Both the position numbers and the translations under genes were made by a program. A stretch of DNA of 64,000 nt. Origin: Anaeroplasmataceae bacterium (GTDB lineage Bacteria > Bacillota_I > Bacilli_A > Acholeplasmatales > JAEDCM01). Each line of letters begins with the position of its first letter. Position 1 is the first letter of the stretch. Under the pieces are notes generated by a model. The model was not told the DNA's origin. It searched no databases and saw only the letters and a list, made by a program, of their open reading frames with translations. Location: assembly GCA_016294165.1 (NCBI GenBank), contig JAEDCM010000002.1, positions 1 through 64,000 of the forward strand. The letters are read 5' to 3'. Of this stretch, positions 56,946 to 64,000 are shown in pieces.

Positions 56946-58299
56946 TAAAACTTTACAACAAGAATTAGATCCAAATTATCGTAATAAGTGCTTTGAAGAG
57001 GTATCATTAGGATACACTAAAGAAGAAGCTATGAAAGAAGCAAGCCGTTGCTTAAGCTGTAAAAATGAGCCTTGTAGACAAGGATGTCCGGTTAACGTTC
57101 CAATTAAGGAGTTTATTAGTCAAATTAAAAATGATAATGTAGATGAAGCCTATAATGTAATAGCTAGAGAGCATTTATTCCCATCAATTTGTGGTCGTGT
57201 ATGTCCACAAGAGCGTCAATGTGAATCAAAGTGTGTTAGAGGTATTAAGGGTGAAGCTGTATCAATTGGTTTATTAGAGCGTTTTGTTGGTGATCATGCT
57301 AAAAGAAATACTGAATATAACATTACAAAAAATGGGCATAAGGTTGCTGTTGTTGGGTCAGGTCCTGCTGGAATTTCATGTGCCGTTGATTTAGCATTAG
57401 CTGGTTTTGATGTTACAATTTTTGAGGCTTTACATGAGTTAGGTGGAGTATTAGCTTATGGTATTCCAGAATTCAGATTACCAAAGAGCTTATTAAAAGA
57501 AAACTTTGATATTTTAAATAAATTAGGCGTTAAGGTTGAAACAAATGTTGTTATTGGTAAGTCAGCAACGATTGATGATTTAAAACTTGAAGGTTTTGAT
57601 GCTCAATTCATCGCAACAGGTGCTGGTCTTCCACGTCCTATGGGAATTCCTGGTGAAAACTTTAACGGTGTAATGTATGCTAATGGTTTTTTAACAAGAG
57701 TTAACTTAATGAAGGGGTATAAATTCCCTGAATATGATACTCCAATTTCCGTTCCAAAAAATGTAGCCGTTGTTGGTGCTGGTAATGTAGCAATGGATGC
57801 AGCTAGAACTGCAAAGCGTCTAGGTGCTGAAAATGTATATATCGTTTACCGCCGTGGTGAAGAAGAAATACCTGCTCGTTTAGCTGAGGTACACCATGCT
57901 AAAGAAGAAGGTATTATTTTCAAATTATTAACTAATCCAGTAGAAGTAATTGGTGAAGATTTTAATACAGTTGGTTTAAAATGTGAGATTATGGAGTTAG
58001 GTGAACCAGATGAGTCTGGTAGACGTTCGCCTATTGGAACAGGAAAGTATATTACTTTAGATGTTGAAATGGTTATCCCAGCAATTGGTCAAACTTCAAA
58101 CCCAACAGTATTTGAGGGTGGAGAAAAAATTGAGCGTAGTCGCCGAGGAACAATTGTTGTAAATAATGAAACACAAGAGACTTCATTAGAAAATGTTTAT
58201 GCTGGTGGAGATATCGTTACGGGAGCAGCAACAGTTATTCTTGCGATGGGTAGTGGACGTCTTGCGGCTAAGGCTATCAAAGAAAAATTATTAAAATAA
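56938..58299 (+). CDS. nfnB: NfnB/SudA-like NADPH-binding flavoprotein
   Basis: A 453-residue protein of the homotetrameric 'NADPH-dependent glutamate synthase' family. The N-terminal 4Fe-4S domain has CLSCKNEPCRQGCPVNVP (about 39-56) and CGRVCPQERQCESKC; then FAD loop VVGSGPAGISCAVDL near 138-152 and NADPH loop VVGAGNVAMDAARTA near 275-289. With the neighbour NfnA it probably forms an electron-bifurcating transhydrogenase that balances NADH, NADPH and ferredoxin. No GltA large subunit is nearby, which argues against a glutamate synthase. Confidence 0.88.
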   Translation: MLNKTLQQELDPNYRNKCFEEVSLGYTKEEAMKEASRCLSCKNEPCRQGCPVNVPIKEFISQIKNDNVDEAYNVIAREHLFPSICGRVCPQERQCESKCVRGIKGEAVSIGLLERFVGDHAKRNTEYNITKNGHKVAVVGSGPAGISCAVDLALAGFDVTIFEALHELGGVLAYGIPEFRLPKSLLKENFDILNKLGVKVETNVVIGKSATIDDLKLEGFDAQFIATGAGLPRPMGIPGENFNGVMYANGFLTRVNLMKGYKFPEYDTPISVPKNVAVVGAGNVAMDAARTAKRLGAENVYIVYRRGEEEIPARLAEVHHAKEEGIIFKLLTNPVEVIGEDFNTVGLKCEIMELGEPDESGRRSPIGTGKYITLDVEMVIPAIGQTSNPTVFEGGEKIERSRRGTIVVNNETQETSLENVYAGGDIVTGAATVILAMGSGRLAAKAIKEKLLK

Positions 58300-58310
58300 G
58301 TTAAATCAAG

Positions 58311-58341
58311 GATGTATATTGTAAAATATGCATCTTTTTTT
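58311..58341 (+). terminator. Terminator after nfnB
   Basis: A 10-bp stem with one wobble (58311-58320 with 58325-58334), loop GTAA, then T7. Confidence 0.85.
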
Positions 58342-58353
58342 GTTTTTTATGTA

Positions 58354-58382
58354 TTGCCAAGTATGTTGTTCTATGCTATAAT
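58354..58382 (+). promoter_or_regulatory. tRNA promoter
   Basis: TTGCCA (58354-58359), 17 bp, TATAAT (58377-58382) with extended TGC, 12 nt before tRNA-Asp. Confidence 0.85.
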
Positions 58383-58394
58383 CTCTCGTGGAAT

Positions 58395-58470
58395 GGTCCG
58401 GTGGTGTAGTGGTTAACATGCCAGTCTGTCACACTGGAGATCGCGGGTTCAAGTCCCGTCCGGACCGCCA
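58395..58470 (+). tRNA. tRNA-Asp (anticodon GTC)
   Basis: Acceptor GGTCCGG pairs with CCGGACC; anticodon stem CCAGT/ACTGG with loop CTGTCAC and anticodon GTC at 58428-58430; T arm GCGGGTTCAAGTCCCGT; discriminator G73 as required for Asp; CCA encoded. 76 nt. Confidence 0.97.
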
Positions 58471-58473
58471 TTT

Positions 58474-58550
58474 CGGGAAATAGCTCAGCTTGGTAGAGCG
58501 CTTGGTTTGGGACCAAGATGTCGCAGGTTCGAATCCTGTTTTCCCGACCA
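58474..58550 (+). tRNA. tRNA-Pro (anticodon TGG)
   Basis: Acceptor CGGGAAA pairs with TTTCCCG; anticodon stem CTTGG/CCAAG with loop TTTGGGA and anticodon TGG at 58508-58510; T loop GTTCGAATC; discriminator A73; CCA encoded. 77 nt. Three nt after tRNA-Asp, so one transcript. Confidence 0.97.
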
Positions 58551-58565
58551 TTATTGGATTATTGG

Positions 58566-58590
58566 CTGATACTTTTGTATCAGTTTTTTT
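58566..58590 (+). terminator. Terminator of the tRNA operon
   Basis: Perfect 7-bp stem CTGATAC/GTATCAG, loop TTTT, then T7. Confidence 0.88.
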
Positions 58591-58615
58591 ATTATAAAAA
58601 ATATTTTTTTAAAAC

Positions 58616-58645
58616 TTGGTTTTAAACCAATTTTTGTGTTAAAAT
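58616..58645 (+). promoter_or_regulatory. Promoter with overlapping palindrome, macro-domain gene
   Basis: TTGGTTTTAAACCAA (58616-58630) is a perfect inverted repeat. It overlaps a weak -35 (TTGGTT), 18 bp before TAAAAT (58640-58645) with extended TGT. The geometry suits a repressor site. Confidence 0.45.
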
Positions 58646-58671
58646 TAATACAAAGATTGGAGTGAAGAATT

Positions 58672-59175
58672 ATGGAGCTTAAAATAATTAGGGGTAGTGT
58701 TGTTTATGCTGATTGTGATGCTATTGTTAATGCTGCTAATGATGGATTAAGAGAAGGTGGAGGCGTTTGTGGGGCTATATTTTCTAAAGCTAGAGGACGA
58801 TTAACTGAAGAATGTAAAGCTATTGGTGGTTGTAAGACTGGCCATGCGGTTATGACTAATGGATATGGCTTAACGGCGCGACATATTATTCATGCGGTAG
58901 GGCCTATATACCATTCAGATAATGATGCACCATTATTATCTAGTGCCTATTATAATAGCTTAGTTTTAGCTGATACAAATGATTTAAAAAGTATTGCTTT
59001 TTGTTCAATTTCAACAGGAATATATGGGTATCCATTAGATAAGGCAGCCGTTATTGCTTTAAACACAATTTTAAATTTTAAACCTAAAAGTTTAGCGGAA
59101 TGCTATATTTATTGTTTTGATGACAAGGAATATGATGTGTATTTAAATGCTTTAAAAGAGATTAAAGGAGAATAA
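58672..59175 (+). CDS. Macro domain protein (ADP-ribose-binding hydrolase)
   Basis: A 167-residue stand-alone macro domain: IRGSVVYADCDAIVNAANDG at the N-terminus, GGGVCGAIFSKAR near 28-40 (substrate loop), HIIHAVGPIYH near 78-88 and SISTGIYGYPLDKAA near 110-124. Bacterial members remove acetyl from O-acetyl-ADP-ribose or ADP-ribose from proteins and nucleic acids. No DarT or other ADP-ribosyltransferase toxin is adjacent. GGAGTG precedes the ATG. Confidence 0.93.
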   Translation: MELKIIRGSVVYADCDAIVNAANDGLREGGGVCGAIFSKARGRLTEECKAIGGCKTGHAVMTNGYGLTARHIIHAVGPIYHSDNDAPLLSSAYYNSLVLADTNDLKSIAFCSISTGIYGYPLDKAAVIALNTILNFKPKSLAECYIYCFDDKEYDVYLNALKEIKGE

Positions 59176-59198
59176 TTGGATTTTCTTTATCGTGAAGA

Positions 59199-59237
59199 AA
59201 TAATAAACAGCAAGTTTTAAGCTTGCTGTTTATTATT
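59199..59237. terminator. Bidirectional terminator
   Basis: A perfect 16-bp stem (59199-59214 with 59222-59237), 7-nt loop, serving the macro-domain gene and the convergent nadE, whose stop codon lies in the loop. Confidence 0.9.
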
Positions 59238-61337
59238 TTCTAATTGTTGAATAAAGCTTTTTCCGCTTGCGTCACTAGGCATTCTAAAATCTCCTCTTGG
59301 TGATAGGCTTAATTCAGTGATTTTTGGTCCATCTGGTGAACATGATCTTTTGAATTGATTATTGAAAAATCTTCTTATAAAATGAATAAACCATTTTCTA
59401 ATTGTTTCTTCATCATACTCATTTTTGAAGGTTTCTTTTGTGATAAAGAAGACCTTATTTACATCAAGCTTGTGATATATAAAATGATATAAGAAGAAAT
59501 CATGTAATACATATGGGCCAATAACATCTTCGGTTATTTGAACAATTTTTCCTTCTTCAGGTGGAAGAAGTTCAGGAGAAATTGGGGTATCAAGAATATC
59601 TAAAAGAATGTCTTTGATTTCTGGATATACATCAGATAGATGATAAGTCATCTCTTTAATCAATGTCTTTGGAATAGAACAGTTTAAGTTATACATTGAC
59701 ATTTGATCTCCATTATATGTTGACCACCCTAAGGCAATTTCACTTAAATCACCAGTTCCAATTACAATTCCTTTTACCTTATTAGAGTAATCCATTAGGA
59801 CTTGCGTTCTTTCTCTTGCTTGCGAGTTTTCAAAAGCGATGCTTTGGTCTTCTTTGGAAATGTTTAAATCTAATAAGTGCTGATCTACAGATTTTTTGAT
59901 ATCAATTGTTTGAAGATGAACTTTTAAGTTTTCACACATTAAGGTTGCATTATCTTTGGTTCTGCTTGTTGTTCCGAAGCATGGAAGGGTTATGGCGTGG
60001 ATGTTTTTTCTAGGTAACTTCATGTTGTCAAAGGCTTTCACACATGCAAGAAGGGCAATTGTTGAATCTAATCCACCCGAAACACCGATTACGATGTCTT
60101 TACAACCTATTTGTATTAATCTTCTTTCTAAGGCTTTTGCTTGCATTAGATGAATTTTTAAAATTTCATTTTTGGAATTGTTAGGGCTTATAAATGGATA
60201 TTTTTGATATTCTCTAGTTAATGTATTATTCATAATTCCGCATGAAAAATCAATTATTTGATAAGATGTTTTATTTCTTTCGTAATTATAATTTAATCTT
60301 CTTTCGATAATTATTCGATCGATATCGATTTCTGAATAAATCTCCGATTCATCAAATAATGTGCTTTCTTTTAAAATACCATCGGGTTCACAAATAATGT
60401 TGTGACCTGAAAATAATAAATCAGCTGATGATTCATTATATGAAGAAGAAGCATAAATATATCCGATTTTGCTTCGATAACTTGTTGTTTTTACTAGTTC
60501 ACGTCTAATATTTTCTTTACCTACAGTTTCATTACTACTTGATAAATTACAAATGATGGTTGCGCCTAATTGTGATAATATGCTGCTTCTTGGAATATTT
60601 ACCCACATGTCTTCACATATTTCAACACCAATGACTTCATTTGTGTATTTGCTGTTTCTAAATAATAGGTTATTTGAGAAAGGGTATAGGTTGTCATTGA
60701 TTTGAATTTGGGCAATATAGTTTAGATTAAATTCCTCGAAATAACGTTTTTCATAAAATTCGTTGTAATTTGGAATATTTGTTTTAGGGACAACCCCGAG
60801 AATTTGTCCTTTAAAGGCACAAATGGCACAATTATATAGTTTATCTTGAAAGGTTAAGGGAGCACCAAAGGTGTAAAATGCTTCGACATCCCTGGTTTTA
60901 ATCATTATTTCATCAATCGCTTTTTGAACATTTTTTAAAAGTGAATCGGATAAAAGCATATCACAACAAGAATAAGATGATAATGCTAATTCTGGTAAAA
61001 CAATTATTTTGGCATTATTTTTATATGCCTTATTGATTTGTTCGATTATTTTGTTTTTATTATGATCTACATCACTAATTTTGCATTGAAAATTACTAGC
61101 GCATACTTTAATAAATCCGTTATTTTTTTCCTGAACTTCAATTTTTCTTGAATATAATCGAGGGGTACTTTCTAATTCAATTTCATTTTTTCCTAAATTC
61201 TCATAACATTCATCGGACATGATGACTAAATCGGAATAACCGTTTTTGGTAATAAAGATTGGCTTGCCATATAGGTGACAATATTTGGATATTTCATTGG
61301 TATTTCTTAATTCTTTGATTGGAATTATTTTTTTCAT
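59217..61337 (-). CDS. nadE: Glutamine-dependent NAD+ synthetase with Phd/YefM-like N-terminus
   Basis: A 706-residue enzyme converting deamido-NAD to NAD using glutamine. Residues 1-50 (IIPIKELRNTNEISKYC, KPIFITKNGYSDLVIMS) match the Phd/YefM antitoxin fold and are extra to the family. The amidase domain (about 75-330) has Glu116, Lys185 and Cys241; the synthetase domain (about 385-700) has the ATP loop SGGLDS at 420-425. Start at ATG 61337, because GAGGTG precedes it and the upstream ATG (61355) lies between the -10 and the expected transcription start. No toxin gene is adjacent. Confidence 0.93.
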   Translation of the reverse strand: MKKIIPIKELRNTNEISKYCHLYGKPIFITKNGYSDLVIMSDECYENLGKNEIELESTPRLYSRKIEVQEKNNGFIKVCASNFQCKISDVDHNKNKIIEQINKAYKNNAKIIVLPELALSSYSCCDMLLSDSLLKNVQKAIDEIMIKTRDVEAFYTFGAPLTFQDKLYNCAICAFKGQILGVVPKTNIPNYNEFYEKRYFEEFNLNYIAQIQINDNLYPFSNNLLFRNSKYTNEVIGVEICEDMWVNIPRSSILSQLGATIICNLSSSNETVGKENIRRELVKTTSYRSKIGYIYASSSYNESSADLLFSGHNIICEPDGILKESTLFDESEIYSEIDIDRIIIERRLNYNYERNKTSYQIIDFSCGIMNNTLTREYQKYPFISPNNSKNEILKIHLMQAKALERRLIQIGCKDIVIGVSGGLDSTIALLACVKAFDNMKLPRKNIHAITLPCFGTTSRTKDNATLMCENLKVHLQTIDIKKSVDQHLLDLNISKEDQSIAFENSQARERTQVLMDYSNKVKGIVIGTGDLSEIALGWSTYNGDQMSMYNLNCSIPKTLIKEMTYHLSDVYPEIKDILLDILDTPISPELLPPEEGKIVQITEDVIGPYVLHDFFLYHFIYHKLDVNKVFFITKETFKNEYDEETIRKWFIHFIRRFFNNQFKRSCSPDGPKITELSLSPRGDFRMPSDASGKSFIQQLENNKQQA

Positions 61338-61356
61338 TTTAAACACCTCTGACATT

Positions 61357-61386
61357 ATTATAGCACAATTATGCTATACTATACAA
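61357..61386 (-). promoter_or_regulatory. Promoter of nadE
   Basis: Minus strand TTGTAT (61381-61386), 18 bp, TATAAT (61357-61362) with extended TGC. Start near 61350, which excludes the ATG at 61355. Confidence 0.7.
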
Positions 61387-61419
61387 AAATATTAAGCTTT
61401 TTAACTATTTGTTATAAAA

Positions 61420-61440
61420 CTACTTTTTTAAAAAAAGTAG
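61420..61440. repeat. 21-bp palindrome next to the gltX -35
   Basis: CTACTTTTTT, one central A, AAAAAAGTAG: a perfect inverted repeat whose right end overlaps the gltX -35. It may be a regulatory site or a weak antisense terminator. Confidence 0.5.
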
Positions 61441-61466
61441 ACATACATTTTGTTATTTGATATAAT
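61438..61466 (+). promoter_or_regulatory. Promoter of gltX-proS
   Basis: TAGACA (61438-61443), 17 bp, TATAAT (61461-61466) with extended TGA. GGAGG for gltX follows. Confidence 0.8.
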
Positions 61467-61492
61467 AGATTAGTAAAAATGGAGGTTTTATT

Positions 61493-62923
61493 ATGGTAAG
61501 AACAAGATTTGCTCCAAGCCCAACGGGGTTTATGCATGTAGGAAATTTAAGATCTGCTTTATATGCTTATTTATTTGCTAAGCAAAATAAAGGTACATTT
61601 ATTTTAAGAATTGAAGATACTGACCTTGAAAGGTATGTTGAAGGGGCAGTAGACGTTATATATGAAACTCTTAAGCAATCAAAAATCAAGGTTGATGAGG
61701 GGCCAAATGAAGGTGGAAACTATGGCCCATATGTTCAAAGTGAGAGAAAGAATGTTTATTTAGAATATGCTTTAAAATTAGTTGAAACCGGTCATGCTTA
61801 TTATTGTTTCTGTGATAAAGAAAGATTAGAAAGTATTAAGACTGATAATGGGATTAAGCGTTATGACAAGCATTGTTTAAACCTATCAAAGGAAGAAATT
61901 GAGGAAAAATTAAAAAATCATGTTCCATATGTTATCAGACAAAATATGCCAACTGAAGGATATTCAGAATTTACAGATATGGTTTTTGGCCATGTTTCAA
62001 TTCCTAATAATGAACTTGAAGATCAAATTTTAATTAAATCTGATGGAATGCCAACATATAATTTTGCTAATGTTATTGATGATCATTTAATGGGAATTAC
62101 TCATGTTATTCGTGGAAACGAGTATTTAAGTAGTACACCTAAATATAATTTGTTATATGAAGCGTTTGGTTGGGAAGTACCTAAGTATATGCATCTTACT
62201 CCAATCATGAAGGATGAAACAAGAAAGCTTTCAAAAAGACATGGTGATGCTAACTTTGATGATTTTATCAATAAGGGTTATCTACCAGAAGCCATAATTA
62301 ATTATATTGCCCTTGTTGGATGGAGTCCTAAAGGATCTACGCAAGAAAAATTTACAATGGAAGAATTGATTGAACATTTCAGTGTTGAAGGATTGTCAAA
62401 ATCGCCTGGTATTTTTGATGAAAACAAGATGCGTTGGTTAAATGGTGAATATATTAAAGAACTAAGCTTTGATGATTTTATGAAATATGCTACTCCTTAT
62501 TTTGAAAAGTCATCAATTAAAGGTCTATATAGTTATGAAAAGTTTGGAAAACTACTTCAACCTAGAATTGAAATTTTCAGTGAAATCATTGAAAAAGTGG
62601 CATTTATTAACGATTTCCATCAAATTCCAAATGAGTTATATTTCAATAAAAAATTAAAAATTGATGAAGAAAAAGCAATTAAGGTTTTAGAAGAATGTAT
62701 TCCTGCTTTAGCTAATATTGAATTTACAGAGGATAATCTACATGAGGTAATTACTAATGTAGCAACAAAACTTGAATATAAGAGTGGTGTTGTATATACT
62801 GTATTACGTATTGCTTTAAGTGCAACTCAAGTAACTCCTGGTGGATCAGTTGAGATTGCGGACATTTTAGGTAAAGAAGAATCAATGAGAAGATTAGAAC
62901 TAGCATTAAGCTGGTTAAAATAA
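61493..62923 (+). CDS. gltX: Glutamyl-tRNA synthetase
   Basis: A 476-residue class I synthetase. The HIGH-type motif is in FAPSPTGFMHVGNLRSALY (about 6-24) and KMSKS in RKLSKRHG near 244-251. The C-terminal anticodon-binding domain is helical. Likely non-discriminating, as usual in Bacillota, if the organism makes Gln-tRNA by amidation; this window does not show gatCAB. proS follows after 12 nt. Confidence 0.96.
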   Translation: MVRTRFAPSPTGFMHVGNLRSALYAYLFAKQNKGTFILRIEDTDLERYVEGAVDVIYETLKQSKIKVDEGPNEGGNYGPYVQSERKNVYLEYALKLVETGHAYYCFCDKERLESIKTDNGIKRYDKHCLNLSKEEIEEKLKNHVPYVIRQNMPTEGYSEFTDMVFGHVSIPNNELEDQILIKSDGMPTYNFANVIDDHLMGITHVIRGNEYLSSTPKYNLLYEAFGWEVPKYMHLTPIMKDETRKLSKRHGDANFDDFINKGYLPEAIINYIALVGWSPKGSTQEKFTMEELIEHFSVEGLSKSPGIFDENKMRWLNGEYIKELSFDDFMKYATPYFEKSSIKGLYSYEKFGKLLQPRIEIFSEIIEKVAFINDFHQIPNELYFNKKLKIDEEKAIKVLEECIPALANIEFTEDNLHEVITNVATKLEYKSGVVYTVLRIALSATQVTPGGSVEIADILGKEESMRRLELALSWLK

Positions 62924-62935
62924 GGATGTGTGATT

Positions 62936-64000
62936 ATGAAAGCAAGTAGAATGCTTATTTCAACTTTAAAGGAAGCACCAAATGAGGCACAAATTCCAAG
63001 TCATATTTTGCTATTAAGAGCAGGTATGATTAGAAAATTAGTGGCGGGAGTTTATAACTATCTTCCACTTGGATTAAAGGTATTAAATAAGATTGAAAAT
63101 ATTATCAGAGAAGAGATGGATAGAAGTGGTGCTTTAGAAATTCTTTCATCTGCTGTTCAACCAAAGGAATTATGGGAAGAATCAGGACGTTGGTATAAAT
63201 ATGGCCCTGAGCTAATGCGCTTTAAGGATCGTCATGATCGTGAGTTCTGCTTAGGACCAACGCATGAGGAAATTTTTACTGATTTAGCCAAAAATCTTGT
63301 AAAGTCATATAAAACATTACCAGTTAACTTATATCAAATTCAAACAAAATATCGTGATGAATTAAGACCTAGATTTGGATTAATGCGTGGTCGTGAATTC
63401 ATCATGAAGGATTCATATAGCTTTGATTTAGATGAGGCTGGTTTAGAAGAATCATATAAAATTATGTATGATACTTATAAGAGAATTTTTGATCGTTTAG
63501 GAATTAACTACAAGATAGTTTTAGCAGATACTGGTGCTATTGGAGGTAATGGATCTCATCAATTTATGGCATTAAGTGAAGTTGGAGAATCAAATATTGT
63601 ATATTGTGATGATTGTCATTATGCAGCAGATGAGGAGAAAGCTATTGCTGTAGCAGAGATTGCAGAGGATGAAGCGTTATTAGAATTAGCAAGTGTCGAT
63701 ACTCCAAAACAAAAAACAATTGAAGAAGTATCTTCATTCTTAAATATTAGTCCGAAAAAGGTTGTTAAGGCGGTATGTTATCGTGAGACTACAAATAATG
63801 AAACAGTTATTGTTTTAGTTCGTGGTGATCGTGAGGTAAACGAGATTAAAGTAATCAATGCACTAAATACTGCTGAGGCATTCTTCAGAATGGCTACTGA
63901 TGAGGAAATCATTGAAATTGGTTGTATACCGGGATTTATCGGTCCTGTTGGAATTAATGCAAAGATACTTATGGATCAAGAGGTTGCGTTAATGAAAAAC
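62936..64000 (+). CDS. proS: Prolyl-tRNA synthetase, 5' part (runs off the window)
   Basis: The first 355 codons of a bacterial-type ProRS. The start MKASRMLISTLKEAPNEAQI and class II motifs (RAGMIRKLVAGVYNYLPLG; LGPTHEEIFT; FRDELRPRFGLMRGREFIMK written across the text) are clear, and the editing insertion (INS) domain begins after about residue 220 (KTIEEVSSFLNISPKKVVKA). The reading frame is open to the last base. GGATG lies before the ATG. The C-terminal anticodon domain is outside the window. Confidence 0.95.
   Translation, partial: MKASRMLISTLKEAPNEAQIPSHILLLRAGMIRKLVAGVYNYLPLGLKVLNKIENIIREEMDRSGALEILSSAVQPKELWEESGRWYKYGPELMRFKDRHDREFCLGPTHEEIFTDLAKNLVKSYKTLPVNLYQIQTKYRDELRPRFGLMRGREFIMKDSYSFDLDEAGLEESYKIMYDTYKRIFDRLGINYKIVLADTGAIGGNGSHQFMALSEVGESNIVYCDDCHYAADEEKAIAVAEIAEDEALLELASVDTPKQKTIEEVSSFLNISPKKVVKAVCYRETTNNETVIVLVRGDREVNEIKVINALNTAEAFFRMATDEEIIEIGCIPGFIGPVGINAKILMDQEVALMKN

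Noticed and set aside
56938..58299. Glutamate synthase small subunit (GltD)
   Set aside because: No large subunit is nearby and the overlapping 2Fe-2S/FAD partner fits NfnAB/SudAB better.
58672..59175. Antitoxin DarG of a DarTG system
   Set aside because: The protein is a single macro domain without the C-terminal DarG region, and no DarT ADP-ribosyltransferase is adjacent.
59217..61337. A separate antitoxin gene upstream of nadE
   Set aside because: There is no stop codon or second start between the antitoxin-like segment and the amidase domain; the frame is continuous.

Overview
The window is AT-rich chromosomal DNA from a low-GC Gram-positive bacterium (Bacillota, class Bacilli in the broad sense). 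It uses the standard bacterial code: TGG encodes Trp throughout and TGA is a stop, for example at the ends of atpZ and cca. Gene order follows the Bacillus-type backbone prfA, prmC, tsaC, spoIIR, ywlB-like, rpiB, upp, atp operon, DUF1146, spoIIQ, spoIIID. Several traits recall Mollicutes/Erysipelotrichia-like gut lineages (gdpP fused to rplI, Thr/Gly-linker lipoproteins), but spoIIR, spoIIQ, spoIIID and a tiny yjcZ-like gene point to an endospore former or a recent descendant of one. I cannot name the genus.

Layout. 1-9.7 kb: a PFL/ACT-domain pair on the minus strand, then the informational block gdpP-rplI fusion, dnaB, prfA, prmC, mgsA, tsaC, spoIIR and a GNAT gene. 9.7-26 kb: a pectin/galacturonate island with uxaB-uxaA-uxaC, a rhamnogalacturonan acetylesterase, a pectinesterase, an oligosaccharide ABC importer (two permeases, a very long lipoprotein receptor, an MsmX-type ATPase), five uncharacterised small membrane proteins and a GH28 polygalacturonase. 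The three hydrolases have no signal peptides, so the plan appears to be import of pectic oligomers and degradation inside the cell to 2-keto-3-deoxygluconate. 26-34 kb: rpiB, upp and a complete F1Fo ATP synthase operon whose c subunit carries a full Na+-binding signature. 34-43 kb: spoIIQ, spoIIID, yigZ, cca, yhaM, a giant lipoprotein, yjcZ-like, walJ-like, rlmH.

43-49 kb: two acyltransferase-like genes, rimO, and a methionine operon (metY, metA) behind a Met-type T-box. 49-55 kb: aromatic amino acid operon (aroF, tyrA, aroB, aroA, chorismate mutase, aroE, aroC) preceded by a 13-codon leader peptide with four consecutive Tyr codons then Phe, and a set of mutually exclusive hairpins ending in a terminator: a ribosome-mediated attenuator. 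55-64 kb: a membrane protein, an NfnAB-like flavoprotein pair, tRNA-Asp and tRNA-Pro, a macro-domain protein, glutamine-dependent NAD synthetase with an extra Phd/YefM-like N-terminus, gltX, and the 5' part of proS running off the end.

The most interesting items are the Tyr leader-peptide attenuator of the aro operon, the spoIIR ribosome-binding site buried in a strong terminator hairpin, the membrane-protein-rich pectin importer operon inserted into an otherwise conserved backbone, the antitoxin-like domain on NAD synthetase, and a minus-strand terminator encoded within conserved spoIIID codons. Promoters are read by eye; most carry an extended -10 (TGn before the -10 hexamer).
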